Source: Candidatus Manganitrophus noduliformans (GTDB lineage Bacteria > Nitrospirota > Nitrospiria > SBBL01 > Manganitrophaceae). From it: 64,000 nt of DNA. The stretch lies in the NCBI RefSeq assembly GCF_012184425.1, contig NZ_VTOW01000001.1, forward strand, positions 1,798,001 to 1,862,000, given 5' to 3'. Positions 25,221-34,137 of this stretch are shown piece after piece; position 1 is the stretch's first letter, and every line of letters begins with the position of its first letter. The translations under genes and the position numbers were made by a program. Under the pieces are notes generated by a model. That model was not told the origin of the DNA, made no database searches, and was given only the letters and a program-made list of their open reading frames with translations.

Positions 25221-26168
25221 TCACTCCTGAATGAAAAGCTTCTCTTTATCGCCGGTCAGGTGTTCGTGAGGGAGCGCTTCCGGTCCGATTCGGAACTTTT
25301 CCTGCCGTTCGTATTCGGGCCGCCTCACCGTCGCCGCGTCGAATTCGAAGTTCAACACGATCGTTTCATCGGCCGAGACGGTGATCTCCTTTTCAATCGG
25401 CTTCATCTGCGGATGCCAGGCGATCACCCGATAACGCCCCGGCGGCAGCCGGTCGATTTGGAAGTCGCCGTCTTTCCTCGTCATCGCATAATAAGGGTTG
25501 TCGACCGAAAACATCCAAGACTGCATGAACTCGTGCATGCCGCAGATCATCTGAATGATCCGTTTTCCGGGGTCGAGGCGGATCATCCCCCCCCTCGGCT
25601 CATTCGAGACGGGGAGGGGGAAGTTGAGGATGATGTTCCCCCGCTCGCTCTGGAAGAGCTGGCCGTTGTGGAGGACCGGGTCCCGGTTGACGACCGAGAT
25701 CGGCTGGTTGTTTTGGATCACCCGGACCAGCGGATGCTCATGACGGGTCCGCCCCTCCTTGTCGAGGTAAGTATGGTCGCTGGGGGCGATATCGAGGGGG
25801 TGAAACATGCAGTTCTCGGCGACGAACTGAGGCCGGATCGGGGGGAAAGGTTTTCCCTTCTTAACATCAACGACGGCGACGACGGCATCCTGCATCCCGC
25901 CGCCGGCGCCGACGATGAACTCCTGGACGATGACATTTCCCTCGCCGTCAGAGATCATTTTGCAAAAAGGACCGAAGGGATAGAGGACCAGCGGGAAAAC
26001 GCGGACGGGCGGTTTCGGGCCGTTTAAAGTGACTTTTCCGATAAGGGTCCCGCCGTTGCTCACCTCGATCTCGTCGTAGCCATACGAAGGGAGGAGGGGG
26101 GAGATCAAAAATAAAAAGAGAAACAGCCCAATCACAATTTTTTTGCTCACCGGTTCAGATTCCTCCAT
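25221..26168 (-). CDS. Periplasmic cupredoxin-like protein, copy 1
   Basis: 315 residues, a paralogue of the next gene with the same order: signal peptide (about 9-30), GGTLIGKVTLNGPKPPVRVF, copper ligands His167 (PVLHNGQ) and ICGMHEFM (Cys209, His212, Met215), then a regulatory-like beta module (KDGDFQIDRLPPGRYRVIAWHP). A His-rich loop (DHTYLDKEGRTRHEH) is extra. A GTG at codon 7 (26150) with GGAGG upstream is a possible alternative start. It lies 52 nt below the giant oxidase, after a strong hairpin. Blue-copper electron transfer is inferred. Confidence 0.8.
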   Translation of the reverse strand: MEESEPVSKKIVIGLFLFLFLISPLLPSYGYDEIEVSNGGTLIGKVTLNGPKPPVRVFPLVLYPFGPFCKMISDGEGNVIVQEFIVGAGGGMQDAVVAVVDVKKGKPFPPIRPQFVAENCMFHPLDIAPSDHTYLDKEGRTRHEHPLVRVIQNNQPISVVNRDPVLHNGQLFQSERGNIILNFPLPVSNEPRGGMIRLDPGKRIIQMICGMHEFMQSWMFSVDNPYYAMTRKDGDFQIDRLPPGRYRVIAWHPQMKPIEKEITVSADETIVLNFEFDAATVRRPEYERQEKFRIGPEALPHEHLTGDKEKLFIQE

Positions 26169-26176
26169 CAGAAAGG

Positions 26177-26209
26177 AATGGGGCAGGAGGTTTGACCTCC
26201 TGCCCCATT
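26177..26209 (-). terminator. 15-bp hairpin between oxidase and cupredoxin genes
   Basis: Perfect stem 26177-26191 with 26195-26209 and a 3-nt loop. On the minus strand it is followed by CCTTTCTG, not a full T-run, so it may be a partial terminator or an mRNA-stabilising element that sets the oxidase:cupredoxin ratio. Confidence 0.6.
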
Positions 26210-26219
26210 TTGGAGAGGG

Positions 26220-29200
26220 TTACCGCTCCAGCATGGAGAGCGGTCCCGGAACGTCCCCCTGTTGAGAGAGGGTGTCGGGAGCCTCCGGATCGGGAAGCTC
26301 CGCCGTTTTAGATCCCACTCCGGCGCCGCCGTTCAGCGGTTGGATCTTTCGATCCCCGGCGGGGAGGACTTTCAGATATCCCCACTGACCCGCCGCTGTG
26401 TACGGCATCCGGTGATTCTGCCAAACGTAAACGCCGGGGAGGTGGAACGGACCGCCGGCGCCCTCCTTGATGAAGACGTCCAGATTTTGGGAGGAGCCGA
26501 ACTCGCTGGAGCTGAGCATGTCGGCTCCCGCCATGTCCGGCTTCAACGGCCACTCGTGCCCTTCGACGCTGAACACCTGGTTCTGTTCGTTGAAAGCGCC
26601 GAAGACATGAATCCGAACCGGGTCGCCCGCATGCGCCGTGATGGTCGGGGTGGCCGGATCCGATTCCCCTGCAACACAGGGGGTGAACATCAGACCGATC
26701 TCGCACCCGTTCTCTTCACGGTACATCCAGGGCTCGTTGCGGTAATTGACCCCGGTAAGTCCTCCGATCTGCTGAATGTACGGCATAAAGGAGGTTCCGA
26801 TGATGTTGTCTTCATCCTGGAAGAAGAGCGACGCATCGCGGAAATCGGACCGATTCGCATTTTCCGGAAGCGACCGATCGACGATCACATCGACCTGCCA
26901 GGCGTTTTTCATCGACACATCTTCTCCGGTCACCGGATCGCGGTACTTCGAACCTCTCGGTCCCACCACGATCGCCCCGAAGAGGCCGTCTCGAACGTTG
27001 TTGATGAAATTCCCCCAATCCCACACTAGCGCCGCCGTCTCCCCATATTGCGGATGGGCGTAGAAGGTGTAGGTCCGGCTCTTGCCGGGGGCGACCATCT
27101 GATCGCCCGGGTTGTTCCCGACGTTCACCCCGTGAGAGTCTTTCGGGTCGAACGCCAGCATGTCGGCGCTGAACGAGACCTTGTCTTTTTTCATCTCGTT
27201 CTTCAGGTTGACCTTGACGCAATCGCCGACGTTGACATGGAGGGTCAACGGCATCGGCTGGAAACCGCCGTCGGCGACTTTGGTTTTCTCCCCTTCGAGC
27301 ATGAAGATCTTGCCGGAAGGATTTGCCACCTGCAGCTTGCGGTCGAAGTCGACTTCGATGAAGTCGGGGGCCTTGGTGTTGAATTTCAAGGCCCGCTCGG
27401 CCGCGATGACATTGAAAGTTTTCACCGGGGCATCGGCCGGGCAGACCGACTTGGCCGATTTCGGAATCTCCCCCGTTCCGGGGAGCCTCCTCAGGTCTTT
27501 GACCTCCTCGTCCAACACCCGGACGATCCCCCAGCTCCCTTCCGAGAGGTGAGAAGGCCGGCCGTTGTAGTGGAGGTAGTCCCCCGCGATCTGCTGCGCT
27601 CCCCCCGCTTTGGTGACGAGATCGTACCGCTCGGCGATCCCGACATGCCAGGCGTTCTTCAGATCGGAATGCTCCGCATACCGCTCCGTTCTGAACGCGT
27701 GGCCGCCGAGGTGCCAAACGTGGGTCTCATTCATCATGACATGGAGAAGTCGGAAGACGAGGGTGTCTCCCAGATACGCCCGAAGCATCGGGGTGCTCGG
27801 ATCCTGGTGGGCCTTGCTCGAGAAGATCAAGGCCGGATCGGGATTGTTTTTGAGGCGCCGCGCCACCGATTCCGCCCGGAAGTTGAATCCTCCGCCGGTG
27901 GTGTGGGTGCCGCCGTTGAGCATCTTGGCGGCGGTCAGATCCAAATCGTAAGGCATTTGGAACGACAGGGTTTGCCCCGCGTCGATCGCCACCTGAATGG
28001 TCTGGCCGGGAGGATTTCCCTCGGTGACCACCTGGGCGGTATGCGGCACGGTGTCGTGCGGCATGACGACCAACTCTCTGAAGCTGCCGTTGACCCCGTA
28101 CCCGATCGGCTCGGTGCCGTAAATATCGGCCACCGTTCCGCTTCGGATCGGCGCGCCGGTTTTCGGATCATGATAAGTCGATCCGTACGGCTCGACGATC
28201 ATCGCCCCGACCCCGCCGTGCGGCCAGGTGGTGGCGCCGAAGGCATGATCGTGCCAGAAGACGGTCCCCACATCGGCGTCGCCCCAGTAGCGGTAGCGGA
28301 TGAATTCGACCGAGGCGATCTCCTTCTTCTTGTGAGCATGTTTCAGCGGCTCTTTGAAGATCAGGGTATACTCGCCGGCGCCGGCTCCTTTTTCGATTTT
28401 GTTGATCCAGCGCACTTCGGAAGTTTTCACCTCATCCATCCCGATCATGATGTCGGTTCCTTCGTGGAAGGGGGTGGCCCCCTCCGGCATCTTGATCTTG
28501 ACGGCGGTTGCTCCCGCTTTCGCATCTTCGGTGAGAATCGAGTTCATCGGGACCGGCATTCCCTTCTGTTTGTCCTTCTTCATCTGGGTGAAGGGCCGGA
28601 CCGACTGCTCATAGGAGAAGCCGCTGATCACGCCGTCCGATGCCTGATTGTCGAACTGGATGAAGTGCGGGTGGATGTTGATCTTCGACATCTGGAAATT
28701 GGTGGTGTCGTTATCCTCCCACTCGCTCTTCAAGATCACATCGACGCAATCATAGACATTGTAGCGGTAGACCAGCGGGATGGTCTTGTCCCCCGCCGGA
28801 TTGGCCCGGACCTCCGCCTCGTCCTCATGGAGGACATAGAGAAGTCCTTTCTGGTCCATGACCGGTTTGATGCTCCCCAGACCTTTGCTGAGCTGGATCG
28901 GGGTCTCGATGAAGTGGATCGTGAACTGTTTCCGTCCCGCGCTTTCCGGACAGAGGCTCCAACGCCCCTGCTCTCCGGGTCTCGCCGGTTGGTTGGTCTC
29001 CTCGCCCGGCGCGCCTAACCCGCCCGGCTCGGCGCCGACCGACCCTGTGTTTTTGTCCATATGAATCGGCTCCAGCCAAGGGGCCGGACCGTGATGGCGG
29101 GCGAAGGGGACCCGCTTACCGAAGTGCGGTTTGAAATGCGGCCAGGCGAGTTTGCCGGTCTTCTCCTCGAAGAGAATCGGCGGCCGTTTGCCCGGCATCG

Positions 29201-31154
29201 GCGATTTGTACTTCGGGAAGTCGAATTTCCCGGTCGCCTCCGGCTCGCCCATCGCCTTGCTGCCTTCCCATGCCCAGTCCCAGACGGTGGCGTCGTAGGC
29301 TTGAATCTGCCCCTTCTCGTCCGCGGTGTGACCCGGCTGGCCCGCCGGGGGAAGCATCATCTTCACCCAGTCTTTGATCGAGACATCGGGGATCGGCTTC
29401 GACCAGTCGCTTTTGTTGGAGGTCACATTCCATTTTTTATCAAACCAGTCCATTGTCTTGCCGACGAGCTTGTCGGAGGTGACGGCCGGCTTCATCCGCC
29501 CCTTCCGGTCGGGGAGCTCCATCAGCGGCGGCATCACATCGGTGCTGCCGAACGGATAATTCCCGGTCTGGAGGGTGTTGTAATTCCGCCAGTAGCCCCA
29601 CATCCCGGCGACGTAGTGATGGGCGACGTGACAGTGGAAGAGGAAATCCCCCGCCAGTTGCTGGCAGAGCCCGCCGCCGCATTCGGTCTGAAGGTCGAGA
29701 ACCTCGGAAGGCCCGATCACTTCCACGTCGACCCGGTCGGAGGTGGTTCGGACTTCCGGGAATTTCACCGGCCCGTTCGAGGCGGCGTTCAGCAGAAACT
29801 CGGCTTTGTCGTCGGCCTTCGGCTGACGCAGCCAGCGGATGGTGCCGCCGTGCGGATGATGCGAGTGGAACACTTCGCCGCCGCCGTGGACCAGGCGGAA
29901 TTTGATCGGGTCTCCCATATACGACCGGGGAATCGTCGTCGGGACATCGGCGAAGGTGTAGGAGCTGTAGGAAAGAGACTCGTCCTCGAAGTGAAAATAT
30001 TTCTCCTGGAGGGCGAGATTGTTCACGCCGAACGGCTCGCTCCGGTAGCTGATGGCGCGGGCGGAGGGGCGGTAGGCGTCGGTGTTCGGGTCGCGCTGCG
30101 GGATCATCTCTCCGTTTTTGTTCAACGGACGGAACGACTCGTCGCCGATCTCATGGTAGAAGATCACGAACTCCCGAAAATCGGGCTTGTTCGGATGGGT
30201 GATCATCATCTGCCAGCCGCTCTTGGCTTCTTTGCCGGTGAGCGGGTCGATATAGCTCGACCCCATCGGCTCGACGATGAACGATCCGATCATCCCGAGG
30301 CTCGCCTGCTCACGGCCGACATGGCTGTGGAGCATGTGGACCCCTTCCTGCTCATTGTGACGGATGTACCACTCGAAGGTTTGGCTCTTCCCCGGCGTCA
30401 CGTTTGCGTCGGGGTTGGCCGCGGTCGCGGGCTGTCCGGTCGATTTCACGATGGTGCTGGAGCCGTGGATGTGAAGGCCGACATCTTCCCCGTCGAGCGC
30501 GTTCCGAAGGGTGATGATGACGCAATCGCCCTGGTTGCCCCGGATGTTCAGCGGCTGGATCATATCGGTCTGAAGACCGGTCGTGACGGCGCCCGGATCA
30601 TACCCTGCCGCCTCCCGCGCCGCCGCATTCTTTTTTTCTTCGGCCCGGACCTTATCGATATTCTCGGTCAAAACATACATGTAGCCGGGATGATAGTCGA
30701 GCCACTGGTTCAGCGTGATCTCGACGTTGATCGCGGAGATGTCGTACTCCTTTACCGGCGCCCCCTTCGGGCAGCGGCCGCCGGCGGTCACGCTCTCTCC
30801 GGTGCTCGCCGGCCCGAGGAAATAGCTTCGGTCCATCTGCTGCATCATGCTCATTCCCTCGAAGGGTCCCGAGCCCCCCGTATGGTCCGCATGTTGTTTC
30901 ATTCCCTTGGAGATTTCATCCATCAATTTGTTCATCGCCGCATCGACCCGGTCGGCATGGCCGGCGCGACCTTCCGCTTGGTCTTCCCGCGCAATCTGTT
31001 CCTTCAGCTTTTCTTCCCATCCGGAAGAAGCGACCGGTTGCGCCTCGGGGTGGGTATGATCTCCCCCGGCGACGGCCCCTTCTTTTCCCGATAGAATCAA
31101 CAAGAGGGCCATTGACGCCGCCCTCCAAAGATCCTTTCGTACAATGTTCATCAT
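26220..31154 (-). CDS. Giant six-cupredoxin-domain multicopper oxidase
   Basis: 1644 residues from ATG 31152-31154, chosen for GGGGGAG upstream and a signal peptide (WRAASMALLLILSG) right after. The first two cupredoxin domains hold a full laccase-type copper set: HIH (228, 230), HSH (276, 278), HSHHPHG (430-436) and HCHVAHHYVAGM (507-518; Cys508, His513, Met518 for type 1 copper). Domain 3 has HPH (828, 830) and WHDH (968, 970) and contains an extra beta insert (about 870-945). Domain 4 has HVWHLGGH (1145-1151) but HYN in place of HCH, so its type 1 cysteine is gone. The last two domains are degenerate. Domain number and size recall MnxG-type Mn(II) oxidases; the substrate is unproven. It has its own sigma-54 promoter. 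Confidence 0.9.
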   Translation of the reverse strand: MMNIVRKDLWRAASMALLLILSGKEGAVAGGDHTHPEAQPVASSGWEEKLKEQIAREDQAEGRAGHADRVDAAMNKLMDEISKGMKQHADHTGGSGPFEGMSMMQQMDRSYFLGPASTGESVTAGGRCPKGAPVKEYDISAINVEITLNQWLDYHPGYMYVLTENIDKVRAEEKKNAAAREAAGYDPGAVTTGLQTDMIQPLNIRGNQGDCVIITLRNALDGEDVGLHIHGSSTIVKSTGQPATAANPDANVTPGKSQTFEWYIRHNEQEGVHMLHSHVGREQASLGMIGSFIVEPMGSSYIDPLTGKEAKSGWQMMITHPNKPDFREFVIFYHEIGDESFRPLNKNGEMIPQRDPNTDAYRPSARAISYRSEPFGVNNLALQEKYFHFEDESLSYSSYTFADVPTTIPRSYMGDPIKFRLVHGGGEVFHSHHPHGGTIRWLRQPKADDKAEFLLNAASNGPVKFPEVRTTSDRVDVEVIGPSEVLDLQTECGGGLCQQLAGDFLFHCHVAHHYVAGMWGYWRNYNTLQTGNYPFGSTDVMPPLMELPDRKGRMKPAVTSDKLVGKTMDWFDKKWNVTSNKSDWSKPIPDVSIKDWVKMMLPPAGQPGHTADEKGQIQAYDATVWDWAWEGSKAMGEPEATGKFDFPKYKSPMPGKRPPILFEEKTGKLAWPHFKPHFGKRVPFARHHGPAPWLEPIHMDKNTGSVGAEPGGLGAPGEETNQPARPGEQGRWSLCPESAGRKQFTIHFIETPIQLSKGLGSIKPVMDQKGLLYVLHEDEAEVRANPAGDKTIPLVYRYNVYDCVDVILKSEWEDNDTTNFQMSKINIHPHFIQFDNQASDGVISGFSYEQSVRPFTQMKKDKQKGMPVPMNSILTEDAKAGATAVKIKMPEGATPFHEGTDIMIGMDEVKTSEVRWINKIEKGAGAGEYTLIFKEPLKHAHKKKEIASVEFIRYRYWGDADVGTVFWHDHAFGATTWPHGGVGAMIVEPYGSTYHDPKTGAPIRSGTVADIYGTEPIGYGVNGSFRELVVMPHDTVPHTAQVVTEGNPPGQTIQVAIDAGQTLSFQMPYDLDLTAAKMLNGGTHTTGGGFNFRAESVARRLKNNPDPALIFSSKAHQDPSTPMLRAYLGDTLVFRLLHVMMNETHVWHLGGHAFRTERYAEHSDLKNAWHVGIAERYDLVTKAGGAQQIAGDYLHYNGRPSHLSEGSWGIVRVLDEEVKDLRRLPGTGEIPKSAKSVCPADAPVKTFNVIAAERALKFNTKAPDFIEVDFDRKLQVANPSGKIFMLEGEKTKVADGGFQPMPLTLHVNVGDCVKVNLKNEMKKDKVSFSADMLAFDPKDSHGVNVGNNPGDQMVAPGKSRTYTFYAHPQYGETAALVWDWGNFINNVRDGLFGAIVVGPRGSKYRDPVTGEDVSMKNAWQVDVIVDRSLPENANRSDFRDASLFFQDEDNIIGTSFMPYIQQIGGLTGVNYRNEPWMYREENGCEIGLMFTPCVAGESDPATPTITAHAGDPVRIHVFGAFNEQNQVFSVEGHEWPLKPDMAGADMLSSSEFGSSQNLDVFIKEGAGGPFHLPGVYVWQNHRMPYTAAGQWGYLKVLPAGDRKIQPLNGGAGVGSKTAELPDPEAPDTLSQQGDVPGPLSMLER

Positions 31155-31270
31155 TTCTCCCCCTGTATGTTTTCTTTTCGGATCAACGTTTGAGCAGGAT
31201 GTGGATTGCTCGGTGGAATACACCCCGTCGGCTGTCCTTTGTTGCGGTTCGGAACAATGTTTCTCCGAGA

Positions 31271-31284
31271 GCAAAAGACATGCC
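31271..31284 (-). promoter_or_regulatory. Sigma-54 promoter of the giant oxidase
   Basis: On the minus strand AGGCATG-TCTT-TTGCT: GG (-24) at 31283-31284 and GC (-12) at 31271-31272, separated by 10 bp, close to TGGCACG-N4-TTGCW. The start site would be about 31260, giving a 105-nt leader, so the longer ORF upstream of 31154 cannot be translated from it in full. Confidence 0.7.
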
Positions 31285-31371
31285 TCCCACGGAAACGTTT
31301 GAAAAAGGCCCGAATGCAGGGGGATTTGAATTTTTTCGGAGAAGCAGAGGAGAGGAGTGGTCCGGCGGCGC

Positions 31372-31420
31372 TGTCCAACTGTCCAATGTCCTGGTCACAA
31401 CCGGCGGGCCGGATTGGACA
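31372..31420 (-). promoter_or_regulatory. Candidate enhancer (UAS) of the oxidase promoter
   Basis: TGTCCAA at 31372-31378 and 31380-31386 and its inverse TTGGACA at 31414-31420, 88-136 bp upstream of the -24 element. That is a typical activator distance. A related element precedes the TPR-gene promoter. Confidence 0.5.
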
Positions 31421-31446
31421 GGTGAGCCCCGCAGGATCGCGCCTCC

Positions 31447-31902
31447 TTAATATCCTCTGGCGACGTAGACCGCTGCCAGGACGACGAAGAGCCCCACCAC
31501 CAGATTCAGCCGGGCCATCCAGCGGACGGTCCGTTGGAGCGGGTGAGGGGCGGCGGCGGATCGGCTGATTTGGATTGATCGGGGGCCGAGGACGATGTCA
31601 TGAAGGAGGGTCAGCGCGATCATCAAGGCGATCAGCGCCAGCTTGGTCCCGAGCCATCCCCCCATCCGTATCTCTTGAAACTCGAGAGAATACAGACGAA
31701 GCAGGCCGGTTGTCAGGAGAACCCCCAGCGAGATCCATCCGCTCCACCGAAAACGTCTTCCGATTTCGCTCATCAATTCGGCCCGCTGCAAAACCGGCAT
31801 TTTCCGGAGGGAAGGAATGAGGACGATCGAGAAAAAGAGCATCCCTCCCACCCAGAACATCGCCGCCAACACATGAATCCAAATTAAGATCATCCAAAGC
31901 AT
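31447..31902 (-). CDS. CopD-like four-helix membrane protein
   Basis: 151 residues from ATG 31900-31902, five nt after AGGAG; the upstream GTG is too close to that site. Four hydrophobic helices; the first has IHVLAAMFWVGGMLFFSIVLIPSLR, the CopD signature with His in helix 1. The family imports copper or acts with copper proteins in the inner membrane. It sits directly upstream of the copper oxidase and downstream of a sigma-54 promoter, so it probably supplies copper for assembling the oxidase and cupredoxins (inference). Confidence 0.82.
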   Translation of the reverse strand: MLWMILIWIHVLAAMFWVGGMLFFSIVLIPSLRKMPVLQRAELMSEIGRRFRWSGWISLGVLLTTGLLRLYSLEFQEIRMGGWLGTKLALIALMIALTLLHDIVLGPRSIQISRSAAAPHPLQRTVRWMARLNLVVGLFVVLAAVYVARGY

Positions 31903-31968
31903 ACACACTCCTAATTTCTCATGAGGAACTCCCCCCGGTCTTTCTCGGGACTTTTGAAGGAGAGCCGC

Positions 31969-31982
31969 GCAAGATACATGCC
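31969..31982 (-). promoter_or_regulatory. Sigma-54 promoter of the CopD-like gene
   Basis: AGGCATG-TATC-TTGCG on the minus strand, GG at 31981-31982 and GC at 31969-31970, 10 bp apart. Nearly identical to the oxidase promoter. The start site would be about 31957, about 55 nt before the ATG. Confidence 0.68.
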
Positions 31983-32070
31983 TGAGCGTAGAGGAACGGG
32001 GCGATCGATTGCGCGACGGCGCCGATACCCGAAGTGTGGATGAGTGCGTTGCCGATGCGCGTTGGGGGAG

Positions 32071-33450
32071 TTATCCTAACGATTCGATCTGGTAGCGTTT
32101 CAGTTTGTTATAGAGGCTGGCGCGGGCAATGCCGAGGGAGCGAGCGGCGAGCGACTTATTTCCTTTGTGCCTTTTAATGGCGTCGATGATCTGCTCTTTC
32201 TCCACCTTGAGCACCGCTTCATCGCGGGAGATGGAGAGGGGGATCGATGGGGAAGAGGGGGGTGGGATCTCCTCGTCGATCAGGAACGATTCGGGAAGGA
32301 TTTCGAGGCCGGGGGAGACGAGGACGCCGCGCTCGATGACGTTCTCCAGTTCCCGGACGTTCCCATGCCAGTGAAATTTCATCAACAGGCTCAACGCCTC
32401 TCCCGACAGATGCATCGGGCCTCTTCCGTTCGGGAGAGCATATTTTTCGATGAAGTGTTCGGCGAGCAACGGGATATCATCCGGCCGCTCGCGAAGGGGG
32501 GGAATCACAATCGGCATCACCGCCAGCCGGTAGTAGAGATCTTCCCGGAAGTTCTTTCGGGCGATCGCCTCCTTCAGCGGCTTGTTCGTGGCGGCCACCA
32601 CCCGCACGTTCACCTTGATGCTCCGATTGCCTCCGACCGGCCGCGCCTCCCCTTCCTGCAAAACCCGAAGGAGCTTCGACTGAAACGCCAAGCTGGTGTC
32701 GGCGATCTCGTCGAGGAAGAGGGTTCCCCCTTCGGCTTCTTCGAAGAGCCCTTTTTTGTTCTGGATGGCGCCGGTGAAGGCCCCTTTGACATGGCCGAAG
32801 AGCTCGCTCTCCAGCAACGTCTCGGGAAGGGCGCCGCAGTCGATGGCGATGAAGGGCCGGTCGCGCCGGGGGCTGCTCTGGTGGATCGCTTTGGCGACGA
32901 GCTCTTTGCCGGTGCCGCTCTCGCCGTAGATCAGGATCGTCGCATTACTGGGGGCGATCAGCCGGATCATCTGAAAGAGGGCGCGGATTTTCTTGCTCCC
33001 CCCGATCATGCCGCAGAAGGAGCGTTCGTCGGCGGGGGAGGCTTTCCGTTTTCGTGCAGGGGTGTTCTCTTCGGAGGGGGGCGCTTCGGCAGGGGAGAGC
33101 TCCTGAATCACTTCAATGGTGCGGATGACCTTCCCCTCCTGATCCAAAATAGGGTAGGATCGAAATTCTTTGAGGAGGGGGCTTCCCCCTTCCGTCGATT
33201 CGGTTTTGCGGATCACACGGTAAGGTTTGTTGGTCTCGAATGTCTGAAGGCAGGGGCAGGGATCGCAAGGGTGGTTTCTTCCATGGAGGACTTCGTAACA
33301 CTTCTGACCGGTCGGGCTCGCTCCGGCCGTTCTTCCCCGGACCGTCTTATTGGCATAGGTCAGGTTGAAGTCCCGATCGATCACGATAATCGGATCGGCG
33401 ATTCCATCTAAAACGGGGTGAGGATCGTTCTTGAAGTCGGATTCGTTCAC
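32071..33450 (-). CDS. PAS-AAA+-Fis sigma-54-dependent activator
   Basis: 459 residues. PAS domain (about 8-115) with a Cys cluster: C51, C62, C65, C67 (HPCDPCPC), seen in PAS domains thought to sense redox state or metals. The AAA+ domain has Walker A GESGTGKE (176-183) and an intact GAFTGA loop (223-228) for contact with sigma-54. The Fis-type helix-turn-helix ([27 protein letters not shown]) ends the protein. No receiver domain, so it senses its signal directly. Three sigma-54 promoters lie within 2.5 kb on the same strand. Start is a GTG with weak Shine-Dalgarno. Fnr-type sites lie 59-101 nt upstream. Confidence 0.93.
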   Translation of the reverse strand: MNESDFKNDPHPVLDGIADPIIVIDRDFNLTYANKTVRGRTAGASPTGQKCYEVLHGRNHPCDPCPCLQTFETNKPYRVIRKTESTEGGSPLLKEFRSYPILDQEGKVIRTIEVIQELSPAEAPPSEENTPARKRKASPADERSFCGMIGGSKKIRALFQMIRLIAPSNATILIYGESGTGKELVAKAIHQSSPRRDRPFIAIDCGALPETLLESELFGHVKGAFTGAIQNKKGLFEEAEGGTLFLDEIADTSLAFQSKLLRVLQEGEARPVGGNRSIKVNVRVVAATNKPLKEAIARKNFREDLYYRLAVMPIVIPPLRERPDDIPLLAEHFIEKYALPNGRGPMHLSGEALSLLMKFHWHGNVRELENVIERGVLVSPGLEILPESFLIDEEIPPPSSPSIPLSISRDEAVLKVEKEQIIDAIKRHKGNKSLAARSLGIARASLYNKLKRYQIESLG

Positions 33451-33508
33451 GGCGCTGGCCCTGTGTCTTTGGTAATTTCACACTATCCGATCCCTCCTTT
33501 CGTAACAA

Positions 33509-33551
33509 TGATATAAATCACGGCAAGAGTTGATCTAGATCAACTCTTGCC
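33509..33551 (-). promoter_or_regulatory. Two Fnr-type operators, one in a perfect 30-bp palindrome
   Basis: TTGAT-CTAG-ATCAA (33530-33543) is an exact Fnr consensus and sits at the centre of a perfect palindrome spanning 33522-33551. A second site, TGAT-ATAA-ATCA (33509-33520), adjoins it. They precede the sigma-54 activator gene. The palindrome could also fold as an RNA hairpin after the TPR gene, but no T-run follows. Confidence 0.75.
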
Positions 33552-33570
33552 CCGATCGCCTCGACCGCCG

Positions 33571-33957
33571 TTAGACGGTCATTTCGACTCTCCAGTAAAG
33601 ATCTTCATAGAGACGCCGGGAGACCGGATTCTCCGGGTCGATCTCGATCGACATTTCCAGATGATGGAGCGCCTCCCTCGGATTTTTCATCGCAATTAAT
33701 GCCACCGCGCAGTTGTAGTGGCCTTGCCAGAAGGTATCGTCCATCTCCGAGGCGACGATGAAATTTGAAAGCGCTTCCTGGATTTTTCCTTGTCGATAAA
33801 GCTCCACCCCCCGGTTGTTCAGGTGCGCTGCCTGGGCGAAGACCACCTCCTCCTCTGGAACCGGTTCCGGCTGAAGCGCAGCCACAAAGCCGATTAGAAA
33901 GAAGGAGACGATCACCAATCCCGCCACGCCGAGCCGATGACTCCTTTTTGATTTCAT
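33571..33957 (-). CDS. Periplasmic or membrane-anchored TPR protein
   Basis: 128 residues from ATG 33955-33957, after AGGAGGGAAGGGAG. One signal anchor (VAGLVIVSFFLIGFVAAL) is followed by about two TPR units (ANNRGVELYRQGKIQEALSNFIVASEMD; CAVALIAMKNPREALHHLEMSIEIDP). TPRs bind partner proteins, often during assembly of redox complexes. It has its own sigma-54 promoter, so it probably belongs to the oxidase regulon. Partner unknown. Confidence 0.8.
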   Translation of the reverse strand: MKSKRSHRLGVAGLVIVSFFLIGFVAALQPEPVPEEEVVFAQAAHLNNRGVELYRQGKIQEALSNFIVASEMDDTFWQGHYNCAVALIAMKNPREALHHLEMSIEIDPENPVSRRLYEDLYWRVEMTV

Positions 33958-34027
33958 CTCCCTTCCCTCCTTTATTCTCCTACCGATCGACGCTGGGACC
34001 TTCCATCCCATCTAACTCATAAAAAAA

Positions 34028-34041
34028 GCAAAGAAGGTGCC
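34028..34041 (-). promoter_or_regulatory. Sigma-54 promoter of the TPR gene
   Basis: CGGCACC-TTCT-TTGCT on the minus strand, GG at 34040-34041 and GC at 34028-34029. The closest of the three to the consensus. The start site would be about 34017, 60 nt before the ATG. Confidence 0.72.
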
Positions 34042-34137
34042 GAGCGGGTCCGATGCGATCCGAAGCCGATTGTTCAAGGAATATAAAGCGCTGGAAGAGT
34101 GAATCCCTTTTTTATTTTGGGAGAAAGGGGCAGCCGT

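Noticed and set aside
31372-31420. Inverted TGTCCAA/TTGGACA as insertion-sequence ends
   Set aside because: No transposase or target duplication, and a similar element sits at the same distance from another sigma-54 promoter.
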